From NCBI RefSeq assembly GCF_029850875.1, contig NZ_JAOVAM010000006.1:62001-126000 (forward strand): a stretch of DNA of 64,000 bases, written 5' to 3'. The notes beneath the pieces were generated by a model that saw only the letters and a program-made list of their open reading frames with translations, ran no database searches and was not told the DNA's origin. Position numbers and translations under genes: made by a program. Within the stretch, counting starts at the first letter, position 1. Every line of letters begins with the position of its first letter. Origin of the DNA: Rothia similimucilaginosa (GTDB taxonomy: Bacteria > Actinomycetota > Actinomycetes > Actinomycetales > Micrococcaceae). This document shows, piece after piece, positions 29,401 to 37,414 of this stretch.

Positions 29401-30357
29401 GTGCGCGTTGGTGCCATTGACTGCGGTACGAACTCTATTCGCCTGCTGATTGCTGATTCCATTACTGAGGTAGTGGACGGGGCTGAGAAGACCGTCCTGA
29501 AGGATGTTGTGCGTGAGATGCGCATTGTGCGTCTGGGTCAGGGTGTGGACGCGACCGGCTGGCTGGCGCAGGAAGCGCTGGACCGTACTTTCGGTGCGGC
29601 TCGTGAGTACGCGCAGTTGCTGAAGGAGCACGGCGCTGATTCGGTGCGTTTCGTGGCGACCAGCGCGACTCGCGATGCGGGTAACCGCCAGGTGTTCGTG
29701 GACGGAATCCGCGAGATTTTGGGTACTGAGCCTGAGGTCATTAGCGGTGATGAGGAAGCTGCACTGTCCTTTGCGGGTGCGGTGCGTGCTGTCGGTTACG
29801 GTGATGGCGACACTCTGGTGTTCGATCTGGGCGGTGGTTCGACTGAGTTCGTGCTCGGTGACGACGAGTTGGGCGTGAAGGCTTCCCGTAGTGTCAATAT
29901 TGGTTGTGTGCGCTTGACTGAGCGTCACATGCTCAGCGCCCCGGCGACCGAGTCTCAGATTGCTCGCGTTGAGGCTGATACTGACGAGGCTCTCGATGTT
30001 GCGCGTAAGACGGTTCCCCTACAGAATGCGCGCCGCGTGGTGGCAGTGGCTGGCACCGCGACCACTGTGGCTGCCGCTGCGCTGGGTCTGGACCGCTACG
30101 ATTCTGAGGCTATTAACGCTCAGAGCTTCTCAGTAGAGACCGTTCAGAAGACTGCCCGCTGGTTGGCTTCGCTGAACCGTACCGAGCGTGAGGAGCTCGG
30201 TTACATGCACCCCGGTCGGGTGGATGTGATTGGTGCCGGCGCGACGATTTACGCCCGCATCCTGACCCGTCTGAACGAGATGACTGATGGCGCCGTGGAT
30301 TCGGTGACCGTCAGTGAGCACGACATTCTGGACGGTATTGCTCTGTCCCAGCTGTAG
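29401..30357 (+). CDS. ppx: Exopolyphosphatase / guanosine pentaphosphate phosphohydrolase
   Basis: Ppx/GppA family of the ASKHA fold, which releases phosphate from polyphosphate or converts pppGpp to ppGpp. The 318 residues give the short actinobacterial Ppx1/Ppx2 form. Motifs: AIDCGTNSIRLLIADS at the N-terminus, FVATSATRDAGNRQVF, ISGDEEAALSFAGA and VFDLGGGSTEFVLG near residue 140, then VAGTATTVAAAALG. The GTG start has GAAAGGA upstream. Confidence 0.93.
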   Translation: MRVGAIDCGTNSIRLLIADSITEVVDGAEKTVLKDVVREMRIVRLGQGVDATGWLAQEALDRTFGAAREYAQLLKEHGADSVRFVATSATRDAGNRQVFVDGIREILGTEPEVISGDEEAALSFAGAVRAVGYGDGDTLVFDLGGGSTEFVLGDDELGVKASRSVNIGCVRLTERHMLSAPATESQIARVEADTDEALDVARKTVPLQNARRVVAVAGTATTVAAAALGLDRYDSEAINAQSFSVETVQKTARWLASLNRTEREELGYMHPGRVDVIGAGATIYARILTRLNEMTDGAVDSVTVSEHDILDGIALSQL

Positions 30358-30369
30358 GCGTGAGCGCTC

Positions 30370-30399
30370 GCGCCGTGAACCGATGGTGGTTCACGGCGC
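30370..30399 (+). terminator. Hairpin between ppx and the protease gene
   Basis: GCGCCGTGAACC (30370-30381) and GGTTCACGGCGC (30388-30399) form a perfect 12-bp stem around GATGGT. There is no T-tract; TTGAGGAG just downstream is the Shine-Dalgarno of the next gene. Confidence 0.6.
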
Positions 30400-30420
30400 A
30401 GCTCAGCTTGAGGAGTTTTA

Positions 30421-32055
30421 ATGTTTCATTCTGAGCGTCGGCGAGGTATGCCCCTGACCGGCTGGTCTCTTGTGCTGTTTTTCGCCTGTGTGTCTCGTGT
30501 ATTTGGTGTGTGCGTCTCGGTTGGTTCTGACCGAGGCGCTACTCGCCGCATCCGTAAGGATGCAGCTTTGGGTGCCAGTGCCGCGTTGACTCTTCTGCCG
30601 TTGTGGATCCCGCTGGCGCCTGCCGCCTGGGCTACAGACCCGACTCCTTCCGCTTCTGCGTCGCCGAGCCCGAAGAGGGAGGTGACGGCGACTCCTTCGC
30701 CGTCGGGTACTGCGGTGCTGAAGACTTCTGCGACTCCGAGTCAGGGCACGTCGACTAAGAATGGTGATGATGTTCGTCAGCGTGAGTATTGGCTGAATGA
30801 GTACGGTATTACGTCCTTGTGGTCGCAGGCTACGGGTAAGGGTGTAACGGTTGCTGTGATTGATACGGGCGTGGACGGTACTCACCCGGATCTTGAGGGT
30901 AATGTTCTGCGCGGTTATGACGCTTCGGGCGTCGGTAGCGAGGACGGCTGGAAGGGCCTGGGCGCTGAGCCGATGCACGGCACGGAGGTCGCTTCTCTGA
31001 TTGCCGGTCACGGTCACGATACGCAGGGTTATTCTGCGATTGCGGGTCAGCCGGGGAAGCCGACCGGTGTGATTGGTGTAGCTCCCGATGCGAAAATTCT
31101 GCCGATTTCGCTGAATATGGGTACGACCGGCGGTAAGAGCATTGATGAGCAGATCCCGGCGGCGGTGCGTTATGCGGTCGATAATGGGGCTCAGATTATT
31201 AACATGTCCATCGGCTCGAATAAGACGAGTTGGCCGCAGAGCTGGGATGAGGCGTTTGCCTACGCTGAGCAGAAAGGCGTGCTGATTGTCGCGGCTGCAG
31301 GTAACCGCGGTAGCGGCTTGACGCAGGTTGGTGCTCCGGCGACGATTCCTGGCGTGCTGACCGTGGGTGGTATTGACCGGAATAAGCAGGTTTCTGAGGG
31401 GTCGTCTACTCAGGGTATTTCGATTGCCGTGGTTGCTCCGAGTACCGATATGATTGCGGCTGCCCCGGGTAACGGGTACATGATTTGGTCTGGTTCTTCG
31501 GCTGCTGCCCCGCTGGTGACGGGTGTTGCAGCGTTGTTGAAGCAGAAGTATCCGAAAGAGTCGGCGGCTCAGTTGGCTCAGCGGTTAATTGCTTCGGCTG
31601 ATGATGCTGGTGCGACGGGTCGTGACCCTTTGTATGGTTACGGTATTTTCAATCCGCAGGATGCGATGGCTCTAGCGTCACCTGCGGTGACGGCTAATCC
31701 CTTGGGTTCGATTTCTGAGTGGATTGCTGTGCACCGCAAGCAGCAGGTGAGCGTTCCGACTCCTAACGATGCTGCGCCAGTCCATGAGGAGGGTGAGAGC
31801 ATTGTGAAGGCGGCTGCGCCGGATGCGCGTCGCCCTCCGGAGGATCGTGGCTGGTTGCCGCCGGTGATTTTGGCGGCGCTGGTGTTGTGGCTGACGATTA
31901 TTACGGCTGGTTCGGTGCATCGTTTGCACAGGATGCATGTGAGCGCGGGGCAGGTTGCGCAGATGGCTCGTGCGGCGGCGCATCATCAGGGGTCTCACCG
32001 GGGTACTCGCCGGGGTACTCGCCGGGGTACTCGCCGTGTGTCGAAGAAGTCTTAA
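30421..32055 (+). CDS. Subtilisin-like (S8) serine protease, mycosin-like, membrane anchored
   Basis: A 544-residue protease exported and held in the membrane. A hydrophobic signal region lies within residues 45-75 (ALTLLPLWIPLAPAAWA), followed by a Pro/Ser/Thr linker. The catalytic triad is clear: Asp in VAVIDTGVDGTHPD near residue 145, His in MHGTEVASLIAG near 185, Ser in SGSSAAAPLVTGVAALL near 360. A C-terminal membrane helix (PPVILAALVLWLTIITAGSV) and a basic tail follow. The layout is that of mycosins, but no type VII secretion genes are nearby, so the target is unknown. The tail holds three copies of a 12-nt repeat. Confidence 0.92.
   Translation: MFHSERRRGMPLTGWSLVLFFACVSRVFGVCVSVGSDRGATRRIRKDAALGASAALTLLPLWIPLAPAAWATDPTPSASASPSPKREVTATPSPSGTAVLKTSATPSQGTSTKNGDDVRQREYWLNEYGITSLWSQATGKGVTVAVIDTGVDGTHPDLEGNVLRGYDASGVGSEDGWKGLGAEPMHGTEVASLIAGHGHDTQGYSAIAGQPGKPTGVIGVAPDAKILPISLNMGTTGGKSIDEQIPAAVRYAVDNGAQIINMSIGSNKTSWPQSWDEAFAYAEQKGVLIVAAAGNRGSGLTQVGAPATIPGVLTVGGIDRNKQVSEGSSTQGISIAVVAPSTDMIAAAPGNGYMIWSGSSAAAPLVTGVAALLKQKYPKESAAQLAQRLIASADDAGATGRDPLYGYGIFNPQDAMALASPAVTANPLGSISEWIAVHRKQQVSVPTPNDAAPVHEEGESIVKAAAPDARRPPEDRGWLPPVILAALVLWLTIITAGSVHRLHRMHVSAGQVAQMARAAAHHQGSHRGTRRGTRRGTRRVSKKS
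31998..32033 (+). repeat. 12-nt tandem repeat in the protease tail
   Basis: CCGGGGTACTCG occurs three times without change, with a diverged copy just before. It encodes repeated Arg-Gly-Thr-Arg in the cytoplasmic tail. The unit is a multiple of three, so copy-number change would keep the frame. Confidence 0.9.
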
Positions 32056-32384
32056 GAAACTGCACGGAAGAGTGCTCGCCGGACCCCTCGTTAGCACTGT
32101 TTGATGACGTTTTTCTGTTGTACAGGGGCTTTTCTGTTCGCCTGGGGCTGACTTTTGAGTTGGCCCCAGGTTTTATTGTTTGGGATGGGATTTCTGGCGG
32201 GACAGGCAGTAGTAAACGAAAATATCGAACACACCGCACAAAAATTAGAAAGGGTATTTTTGACCGTAACCAGCATCAAGGGGTGAACCCAGTTCAGATG
32301 CGCAAAACTTTTAACTTAGGGTCAGCCCAAAAGGGGCCATAGGTGCGAAATTACCTAAACAAAGGCGTAAAATAGAAGACAACA
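32056..32384 (+). other. Intergenic region with ndh promoter
   Basis: No gene is visible. The stretch is less G+C-rich than its surroundings. TAAAAT at 32368-32373 is a likely -10 box for the downstream ndh leader; a matching -35 box is not obvious. Confidence 0.4.
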
Positions 32385-32530
32385 GGTATGTGATAGACAG
32401 GCTCGTGCTGCTAGCCACTTCGCGTTGCGTAAGGACTTCCAGAGCGGGCCGCTTTGTTCGTCAGGGGAGCTTTCGGAACGAGCCGAAAGTTGCACATACC
32501 ACCCTACCGGGGCTACCGAACCTCGGTACC
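32385..32530 (+). promoter_or_regulatory. Structured leader RNA upstream of ndh
   Basis: GGTATGTG (32385-32392) and CACATACC (32493-32500) close a domain of about 100 nt. It contains the perfect hairpin CTTTCGG-AACGAG-CCGAAAG (32470-32489) and other short helices. A second hairpin follows, TACCGGGG with CCTCGGTA (32505-32528). The -10 box places the transcription start about 5 nt before the closing stem, which fits a folded 5' leader of about 170 nt. Confidence 0.5.
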
Positions 32531-32551
32531 TAAAGACTAGGAAGTAACAAA

Positions 32552-33937
32552 ATGGCATTCACTAAGGTGGTACAGGACCGTCCTCGCGTCCTGATTGTCG
32601 GTGGCGGCTACGTCGGCTTCACCGTTGCTAAGAAGATCCAGAAGGCTATCAAGGAGACCGGTGGCGTTGTCACCATCGTTGAGCCGAACCCCTACATGAC
32701 TTACCAGCCCTTCCTCCCCGAGGTTGCAGCAGGTTCAATGGAAGGCCGTAACGCAACTGTGCCGCTGCGCCAGCACCTGAGCGACACCGAGCTGATTCCG
32801 GGCCGTATTACCTCCGTCAACCATGCAAACCGCACCGCTATCGTGGAGCCCACCGACAACGGTGAGCCCTTCGAGCTGAAGTACGATGAGATTGTTCTGG
32901 GTGCAGGTGCTGTGACCCGTGCATTCCCGATTCCGGGTCTGGCAGAGGTTGCTATCGGTCTGAAGACTATTGAAGAGGCAGTTTCTGTTCGTAACTGGGT
33001 TCTGGATCGCATCGAGGTTGCATCCATGCTCAATGATGCTGAAGCACGTCGTCGTGCCCTGACCTTCGTCATTGTTGGTGGTGGCTTCGCTGGCGTTGAG
33101 ACTATCTCCGAGCTCGAGGACATGGCACGCGTTGCTGTTGAGCGCAATGAGCGTCTCTCTGTTTCTGACCTGCACTTCGTCATGGTTGAGGCTGCACCGC
33201 GCATCATGCCCGAGGTTCCCGCAGACCGTGCAGAGAAGGTTGTTGCAGAGCTGCGTGCACGCGGCATCGAGATCCTGCTGAACACCTCCCTCTCCGACGC
33301 AACCGACGGTAACCTGCAGTTGATCAACATGGCTGACAAGTCCCCCGCAGGCGAGGTCAAGACCGACACCCTGATCTGGACCGCAGGCGTGGCAGCATCC
33401 CCGATGCTGAAGAACACCGACTTCCCGATCGACGAGCGTGGCCGCGTTCGTGTGAGCGCAGACCTGCGTGTTACCGGTGATGATGGCGTGCTCGAGGGTG
33501 CTTGGGCTGCAGGCGACAACGCGGCTGTTCCGGATCTTTCCGGTGGCGGCGTGGGCGGCTTCTGCGTTCCCAACGCTCAGCACGCTTCCCGCCAGGCTGT
33601 TGTTCTGGCTAAGAACCTGCTGGCTGCTCGCCGCGGCGAGCCCCTGACCGACTACTACCACGAGACTATTGGTGTTGTGGCAGGTCTGGGCCTGTGGAAG
33701 GGTGTTGCAAACTTCAAGGGTAAGACCATTGGCGGTCCGCTGGCGTGGATTATGCACCGCGGCTACCACGGCTCTGCAATCCCCACCACCGAGCGTACCG
33801 TTCGCGTGATGACCACCTGGGCTCTGAACCAGATTTTCGGTCGCGACACCTCCTCGATTCGCCACCAGCGTTCCCCGCGTCTGGCATTCCAGGAGGCAAC
33901 CGGTACTGCACCGGCACGCCAGAAGGCAAAGCTCTAA
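32552..33937 (+). CDS. ndh: Type II NADH dehydrogenase (NADH:quinone oxidoreductase, non-proton-pumping)
   Basis: A 461-residue flavoprotein bound to the inner face of the membrane that passes electrons from NADH to quinone. Two dinucleotide folds are seen: RVLIVGGGYVGFTVAKKI at the N-terminus for FAD and TFVIVGGGFAGVETISEL near residue 170 for NADH. Also typical are the YDEIVLGAGAVT block, LIWTAGVAASPML and the FAD-contact stretch WAAGDNAAVPD, then VPNAQHASRQ. Codon use is strongly biased. The Shine-Dalgarno AGGAAG precedes the ATG. Confidence 0.96.
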   Translation: MAFTKVVQDRPRVLIVGGGYVGFTVAKKIQKAIKETGGVVTIVEPNPYMTYQPFLPEVAAGSMEGRNATVPLRQHLSDTELIPGRITSVNHANRTAIVEPTDNGEPFELKYDEIVLGAGAVTRAFPIPGLAEVAIGLKTIEEAVSVRNWVLDRIEVASMLNDAEARRRALTFVIVGGGFAGVETISELEDMARVAVERNERLSVSDLHFVMVEAAPRIMPEVPADRAEKVVAELRARGIEILLNTSLSDATDGNLQLINMADKSPAGEVKTDTLIWTAGVAASPMLKNTDFPIDERGRVRVSADLRVTGDDGVLEGAWAAGDNAAVPDLSGGGVGGFCVPNAQHASRQAVVLAKNLLAARRGEPLTDYYHETIGVVAGLGLWKGVANFKGKTIGGPLAWIMHRGYHGSAIPTTERTVRVMTTWALNQIFGRDTSSIRHQRSPRLAFQEATGTAPARQKAKL

Positions 33938-33990
33938 AATAGCCTGACTTAGGGGTATTCCCCTGGGATAGCGCACTTGAGATAAAAAGC

Positions 33991-34035
33991 AATGGGTGGT
34001 GTGGAAGACTTTGGTCTTCTGCACCGCCCATTTTT
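33991..34035 (+). terminator. Terminator after ndh
   Basis: AATGGGTGGTG and GAAGAC pair across TTTG with GTCTTC and CACCGCCCATT, followed by TTT. An uninterrupted run of 11 G begins 7 nt downstream. Confidence 0.9.
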
Positions 34036-34041
34036 GTGCCC

Positions 34042-34052
34042 GGGGGGGGGGG
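34042..34052 (+). repeat. Homopolymer of 11 G
   Basis: Eleven consecutive G in the spacer between the ndh terminator and the tRNA gene. Tracts of this length are prone to slippage and to sequencing error. Confidence 0.9.
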
Positions 34053-34203
34053 AGTATCTGCTGTGTGCAGTCGCTCACCGGTATGTGCTGTTGCGATTTC
34101 TTGTAGTTAGAGCGTGGGGAACTCATTGAAATATGCTTCCGCTTAGGTGTGGGTGCGTTTTCGTGGAATAATAGGTATTCGTACCCCTAACTATGCGGGG
34201 TGC

Positions 34204-34277
34204 GCCCTCATAGTCCAATTGGCAGAGACAGAGGACTTAAAATCCTTGTGTTCTGGGTTCGAGTCCCAGTGGGGGCA
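34204..34277 (+). tRNA. tRNA with UAA anticodon (Leu) on a short-variable-loop body
   Basis: The 74-nt cloverleaf folds fully. Acceptor GCCCTCA pairs with TGGGGGC (one G-T), discriminator A. D-arm GTC/GAC with GG in the loop. Anticodon arm GAGGA-CTTAAAA-TCCTT gives anticodon TAA. T-arm CTGGG-TTCGAGT-CCCAG. The variable loop is only 5 nt, unlike class II leucine tRNAs, and the body resembles tRNA-Lys. No CCA is encoded. By anticodon it would read UUA (Leu), but charging cannot be judged from sequence. Confidence 0.85.
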
Positions 34278-34312
34278 CTGCATAGAGACGCGTAGATGCG
34301 CGGTATAGAGAT

Positions 34313-34415
34313 AAGCGGCGGCTCTTCCCGTAGGGGAGGAGCCGCCGCTTGCGTGTCTGGGGTTTTGTGGGGTTCAAAAAGGCGATGCCCCCGGACCAAT
34401 GCTATCGGGGCATCG
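34313..34415 (+). terminator. Two hairpins downstream of the tRNA
   Basis: AAGCGGCGGCTC (34313-34324) pairs with GAGCCGCCGCTT (34339-34350), with TTCCC/GGGGA extending it. CGATGCCCC (34383-34391) pairs with GGGGCATCG (34407-34415). The region to 34580 has no gene I can support. Confidence 0.75.
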
Positions 34416-34580
34416 TGGAGTGGCGGTGCGGGCTGTCGCATTCCGCGCTCTCTCTTCACTGCGGGTAGATGCAGTCGTTCTCTGCCGGAATCAGGGCGGC
34501 CGGTGGTGAAGCCTGAGTGAACCTATCGGCAATTATCTGCCTTCGGGAATTGTGTGTGGAGGCAAGAAACGGTTCAAAGC

Positions 34581-34994
34581 TTACTTGCGGTGCGCGGTAA
34601 TCAGTGCATCGATGGAGAACTTGCCTGCGCCGGTGAGAGTGAGGGCTGCTGCCACTGCGGCGAGGGTAAGGACGTATTCGTAACCGCCCTTAGATGCGGA
34701 GAAACCTGCTGGGAGGTGGACGAAGAAGAGTGCGCCGCTCATGGATATGACGGATGCGGCTGCCGCGATGCGGGTGCCTGCACCTAGGATAATCATGATG
34801 CCGCCGACTAGTTCGGTTACCATAGCGAAGTATGCTGCTGCGGCTGCCATGGGGATACTCATCTGCTCGAAGGAGGCGATGGTACCCGCGGGAGTCCATT
34901 CGAATGCTTTCTGGGTTCCGTGCATGATCATGACAAAGCCGAAGACGAGTCGGAGGATGAGCAGACCAGTGGATTTCGTGGTGGTGTTGTTCAT
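34581..34994 (-). CDS. DoxX family membrane protein
   Basis: From the ATG at 34994 the protein has 137 residues with four membrane helices. The DoxX signature is present: LLILRLVFGFVMIMHGTQKAF at the start, then FAMVTELVGGIMIILGAGTR, and ALFFVHLPAGFSASKGGYEY. Family members are linked to thiol and oxidative stress and to membrane respiratory functions. A 28-bp palindrome overlaps the promoter region just upstream, suggesting its own repressor, whose gene is not adjacent. It stands alone between the tRNA and the HAD gene. Confidence 0.9.
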   Translation of the reverse strand: MNNTTTKSTGLLILRLVFGFVMIMHGTQKAFEWTPAGTIASFEQMSIPMAAAAAYFAMVTELVGGIMIILGAGTRIAAAASVISMSGALFFVHLPAGFSASKGGYEYVLTLAAVAAALTLTGAGKFSIDALITAHRK

Positions 34995-35003
34995 ACCTTT
35001 AAG

Positions 35004-35031
35004 CTTGACAAGTAAAGTTTTACAATTCAAG
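35004..35031. promoter_or_regulatory. Palindromic operator upstream of doxX
   Basis: CTTGACAAGTAAA (35004-35016), centre GT, TTTACAATTCAAG (35019-35031) form an inverted repeat with half-site CTTGA-N3-GTAAA. It lies 10-37 bp upstream of the DoxX start. Size and symmetry fit a dimeric repressor of the HxlR or MarR kind (inference). Confidence 0.65.
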
Positions 35032-35259
35032 TGAATTTAGCTCGCAGAGGGAAATAGGGTGCAAAAAGCAGTGAAAATGGGGCTAAAAAGTGACTTGCGC
35101 CCTAAGAATGGGGGTTTAGATGACGTTTTGTGACGGCGCTCAACTCTCAAGAACGCCCGCATACCATCTTTCGGAGCTGAAAAACATGAGACCCTAGAAG
35201 AGACACAGCCACAGATGCACCCCCGCCTGAATGGGGTAGCAGGGGCAGAAAGGCATCGC

Positions 35260-36144
35260 ATGCAGACTAGACCCTCCATTATTGCTGTCGATATGGACGG
35301 CACATTCCTCACCGACTCCAAAACTTTTGACACCGAACGTTTCTCACGCATCCTGCCCCGCCTGCAGGCGCTGGGAATCCATTTTGTCGTGGCGAGCGGA
35401 AACACCTACGCCAAGCTACAGGACTATATGCGCGGCTTTGAGAACCAGAGCCTCATCTACATTGCAGAGAATGGTGCGTACCTGGCCGATGAGAGCGGTC
35501 AGCTTGCCGTGCATCCCTTTGAAGAAGAGGATGTACCGCGCATCATTGAAGTAGTCCAGGGGCTGAACCACATCGGTCTGCTGGTCTGCACCACCGAAGG
35601 TATCTACCTTCCCAAGGACCGTTGTGACCAGATTGTGCACATGATTCGCGGCTATTTTGAAGATACCGGTCAGGATCTTCCCGAAACCCTCACCCTGGAG
35701 GACTTTGCGGCGTTCTTCTTCCCTGGCTCGGTCATGGTTGACTCTATTGAAGATTTTGAGGGTGCACCCATTAAGTTCCCGCTGCTGACCCCGCCGAAGC
35801 AGACGCAGCAGCTGAGCATCTACCTGCGTGAGGCTCTTCCGCAGACCGTCACCCCGATGGTGAGTGGCTTCGGCGCCATTGACCTAGTGCGTACCGGTGT
35901 CAATAAGGCGACCGGTCTGAAGGACCTATGCGAGCGTCTGGACGCTGATCCGGCGGGTATTCTTGCCTTCGGTGACGGTGAGAACGACATGGAGATGCTC
36001 AGCTACGCAGGCTGGGGTGTTGCTATGTCTAACGCCCCGGAGATTGTGCGAGATGTTGCTGACGAGGTGATTGGTTCGAACGAGGAACAGGCCGTTCTGG
36101 AGTACCTGGAGCAACTCCTTGATTGTTTGGAAGCTTCGCAATAG
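35260..36144 (+). CDS. HAD superfamily (Cof-type) hydrolase
   Basis: A phosphatase of the Cof/YbiV subfamily, 294 residues from the ATG at 35260 (AAAGG upstream). Motif I is AVDMDGTFLTDSKTF with the nucleophilic Asp, motif II VASGNTYAKL, motif III the Lys of VNKATGLKDL, and motif IV FGDGENDMEMLSYAGWGVAMSNA. A C2-type cap domain fills the middle. Substrates are usually sugar phosphates or flavin mononucleotides. An upstream in-frame ATG at 35215 is possible but lacks a Shine-Dalgarno. Confidence 0.92.
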   Translation: MQTRPSIIAVDMDGTFLTDSKTFDTERFSRILPRLQALGIHFVVASGNTYAKLQDYMRGFENQSLIYIAENGAYLADESGQLAVHPFEEEDVPRIIEVVQGLNHIGLLVCTTEGIYLPKDRCDQIVHMIRGYFEDTGQDLPETLTLEDFAAFFFPGSVMVDSIEDFEGAPIKFPLLTPPKQTQQLSIYLREALPQTVTPMVSGFGAIDLVRTGVNKATGLKDLCERLDADPAGILAFGDGENDMEMLSYAGWGVAMSNAPEIVRDVADEVIGSNEEQAVLEYLEQLLDCLEASQ

Positions 36145-36182
36145 ACGCTTCACAAAGAGACGCGCAGAAGTGTTTGTCTGCG

Positions 36183-36223
36183 GGGCGGTGCGGACCTGGG
36201 TGAACCTCAGGTAAACACCGCCC
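36183..36223 (+). terminator. Hairpin after the HAD gene
   Basis: GGGCGGTG (36183-36190) pairs with CACCGCCC (36216-36223); inside, CCTG can pair with CAGG. No T-tract. Confidence 0.55.
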
Positions 36224-36341
36224 TGAAATATTCTGGCAAGGTTGCTAGAAACCCTTGCTGGTAGCGAACAGCACCCGTGAGCGCAGAATCTATCCGATAG
36301 AATTAACAGAATTAGTTTTGTACCCGTTTAAGGAGAGTATG

Positions 36342-37244
36342 ATGGCAGGAAACCCGCTTCTGAATTCAATGACGAAGAATGTCACTCAGGGTGACTCTCG
36401 TTTCGGTCGCTTTGGTGCACAGCCTCAGCAGGCCAGCCAGCAGGCGCAGTACGGTCAGCAGCCCTATAATCAGCAGTATGGCCAGCCCCAGTACGGCCAG
36501 CAGGCACAGTACGGCCAGCCGTACGGTGAGGTTGAATACGGCGTAGCAGCCCCCACCTACTCGGAGCCCATCCCTGCTGGTGAGCGTCTGACTATGAACG
36601 ATGTCATGGTGAAGACCGGCATCAACCTGGGCCTGGTCGCTGTCGGTGCCGCTGTTGCATGGTTCATGCCAGTGTTGCTGCTCCTGGGCATGATTGGCGG
36701 TCTAGTCCTGGGTCTGGTGAACTCCTTCAAGAAGAAGGTTTCCCCGATTCTGGTCATGACCTACGCGTTCATGGAAGGTCTGTTGCTCGGCGGCCTGTCC
36801 GCTGTTGTGGATATGCGCTACCCCGGCGTGGCTGTCCAGGCTGTTCTGGCAACCCTAGTGGTCGCAGGTACCACCCTGGCGCTGTTTGCGAACGGGAAGT
36901 TGCGCGCAACTCCTAAGCTCAACAAGATCTTCATGATCGGCGCTATTGGTTACCTTGTGTACGGCCTCATCTCGATCCTGGGTGCGGGTATCTTCGGTTC
37001 CGCACTGGGTAGTGTGAGCCTCTTCGGTATTCCCCTGGGTCTGATTGTTGGCCTGTTTGCTGTTGCGTTGGCAACCTACTCTCTGCTGCTGGACTTCACC
37101 ACCACCTCCGAGGCTGTGGAGGCTGGCCTGCCCGAGCGTGAGTCCTGGCGTCTTGCATTCGGCCTGACCGCTTCTCTCGTCTGGTTGTACGTCGAGATTC
37201 TGCGTGTTCTCATGTACCTGGCAAGCATCTTTAGCAACGACTAA
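36342..37244 (+). CDS. Bax inhibitor-1/YccA family membrane protein
   Basis: From the ATG at 36342 (AAGGAG 6 nt upstream) the protein has 300 residues. The first 75 are a Gln/Tyr/Gly-rich tail with repeated QYGQ, cytoplasmic and probably disordered. Seven hydrophobic helices follow (MVKTGINLGLVAVGAAVAWF onward), as in the actinobacterial Bax1-I family. These proteins are thought to be pH-dependent ion leak channels; the function in actinobacteria is unknown. It stands alone between hairpins. Confidence 0.92.
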   Translation: MAGNPLLNSMTKNVTQGDSRFGRFGAQPQQASQQAQYGQQPYNQQYGQPQYGQQAQYGQPYGEVEYGVAAPTYSEPIPAGERLTMNDVMVKTGINLGLVAVGAAVAWFMPVLLLLGMIGGLVLGLVNSFKKKVSPILVMTYAFMEGLLLGGLSAVVDMRYPGVAVQAVLATLVVAGTTLALFANGKLRATPKLNKIFMIGAIGYLVYGLISILGAGIFGSALGSVSLFGIPLGLIVGLFAVALATYSLLLDFTTTSEAVEAGLPERESWRLAFGLTASLVWLYVEILRVLMYLASIFSND

Positions 37245-37256
37245 AGCTCGTTATGA

Positions 37257-37288
37257 GGCGGCGGTACCGTGATGGTGCCGCCGCCTTT
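37257..37288 (+). terminator. Terminator after the Bax-inhibitor gene
   Basis: GGCGGCGGTACC (37257-37268) pairs with GGTGCCGCCGCC (37274-37285), followed by TTT. Confidence 0.8.
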
Positions 37289-37414
37289 GCCGCTTTACTT
37301 CCCCGATGTATCGAGGCGCAGGGGAGGGGCCACAACATCACCACATACTACCTCCGCTGGGGTAGCCGAAGCTGCCCCGCGCGGGCGCGATACCGATAAC
37401 GATTTGGAGACACC

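Noticed and set aside
30421-32055. Type VII secretion (ESX) locus around the mycosin-like protease
   Set aside because: No EccB/C/D/E or WXG100 genes flank it; the protease stands in the standard ppx neighbourhood.
32735-34126. 463-codon open frame antisense to ndh
   Set aside because: Same reason: a shadow of a highly biased gene, rich in Cys/His/Asn without pattern.
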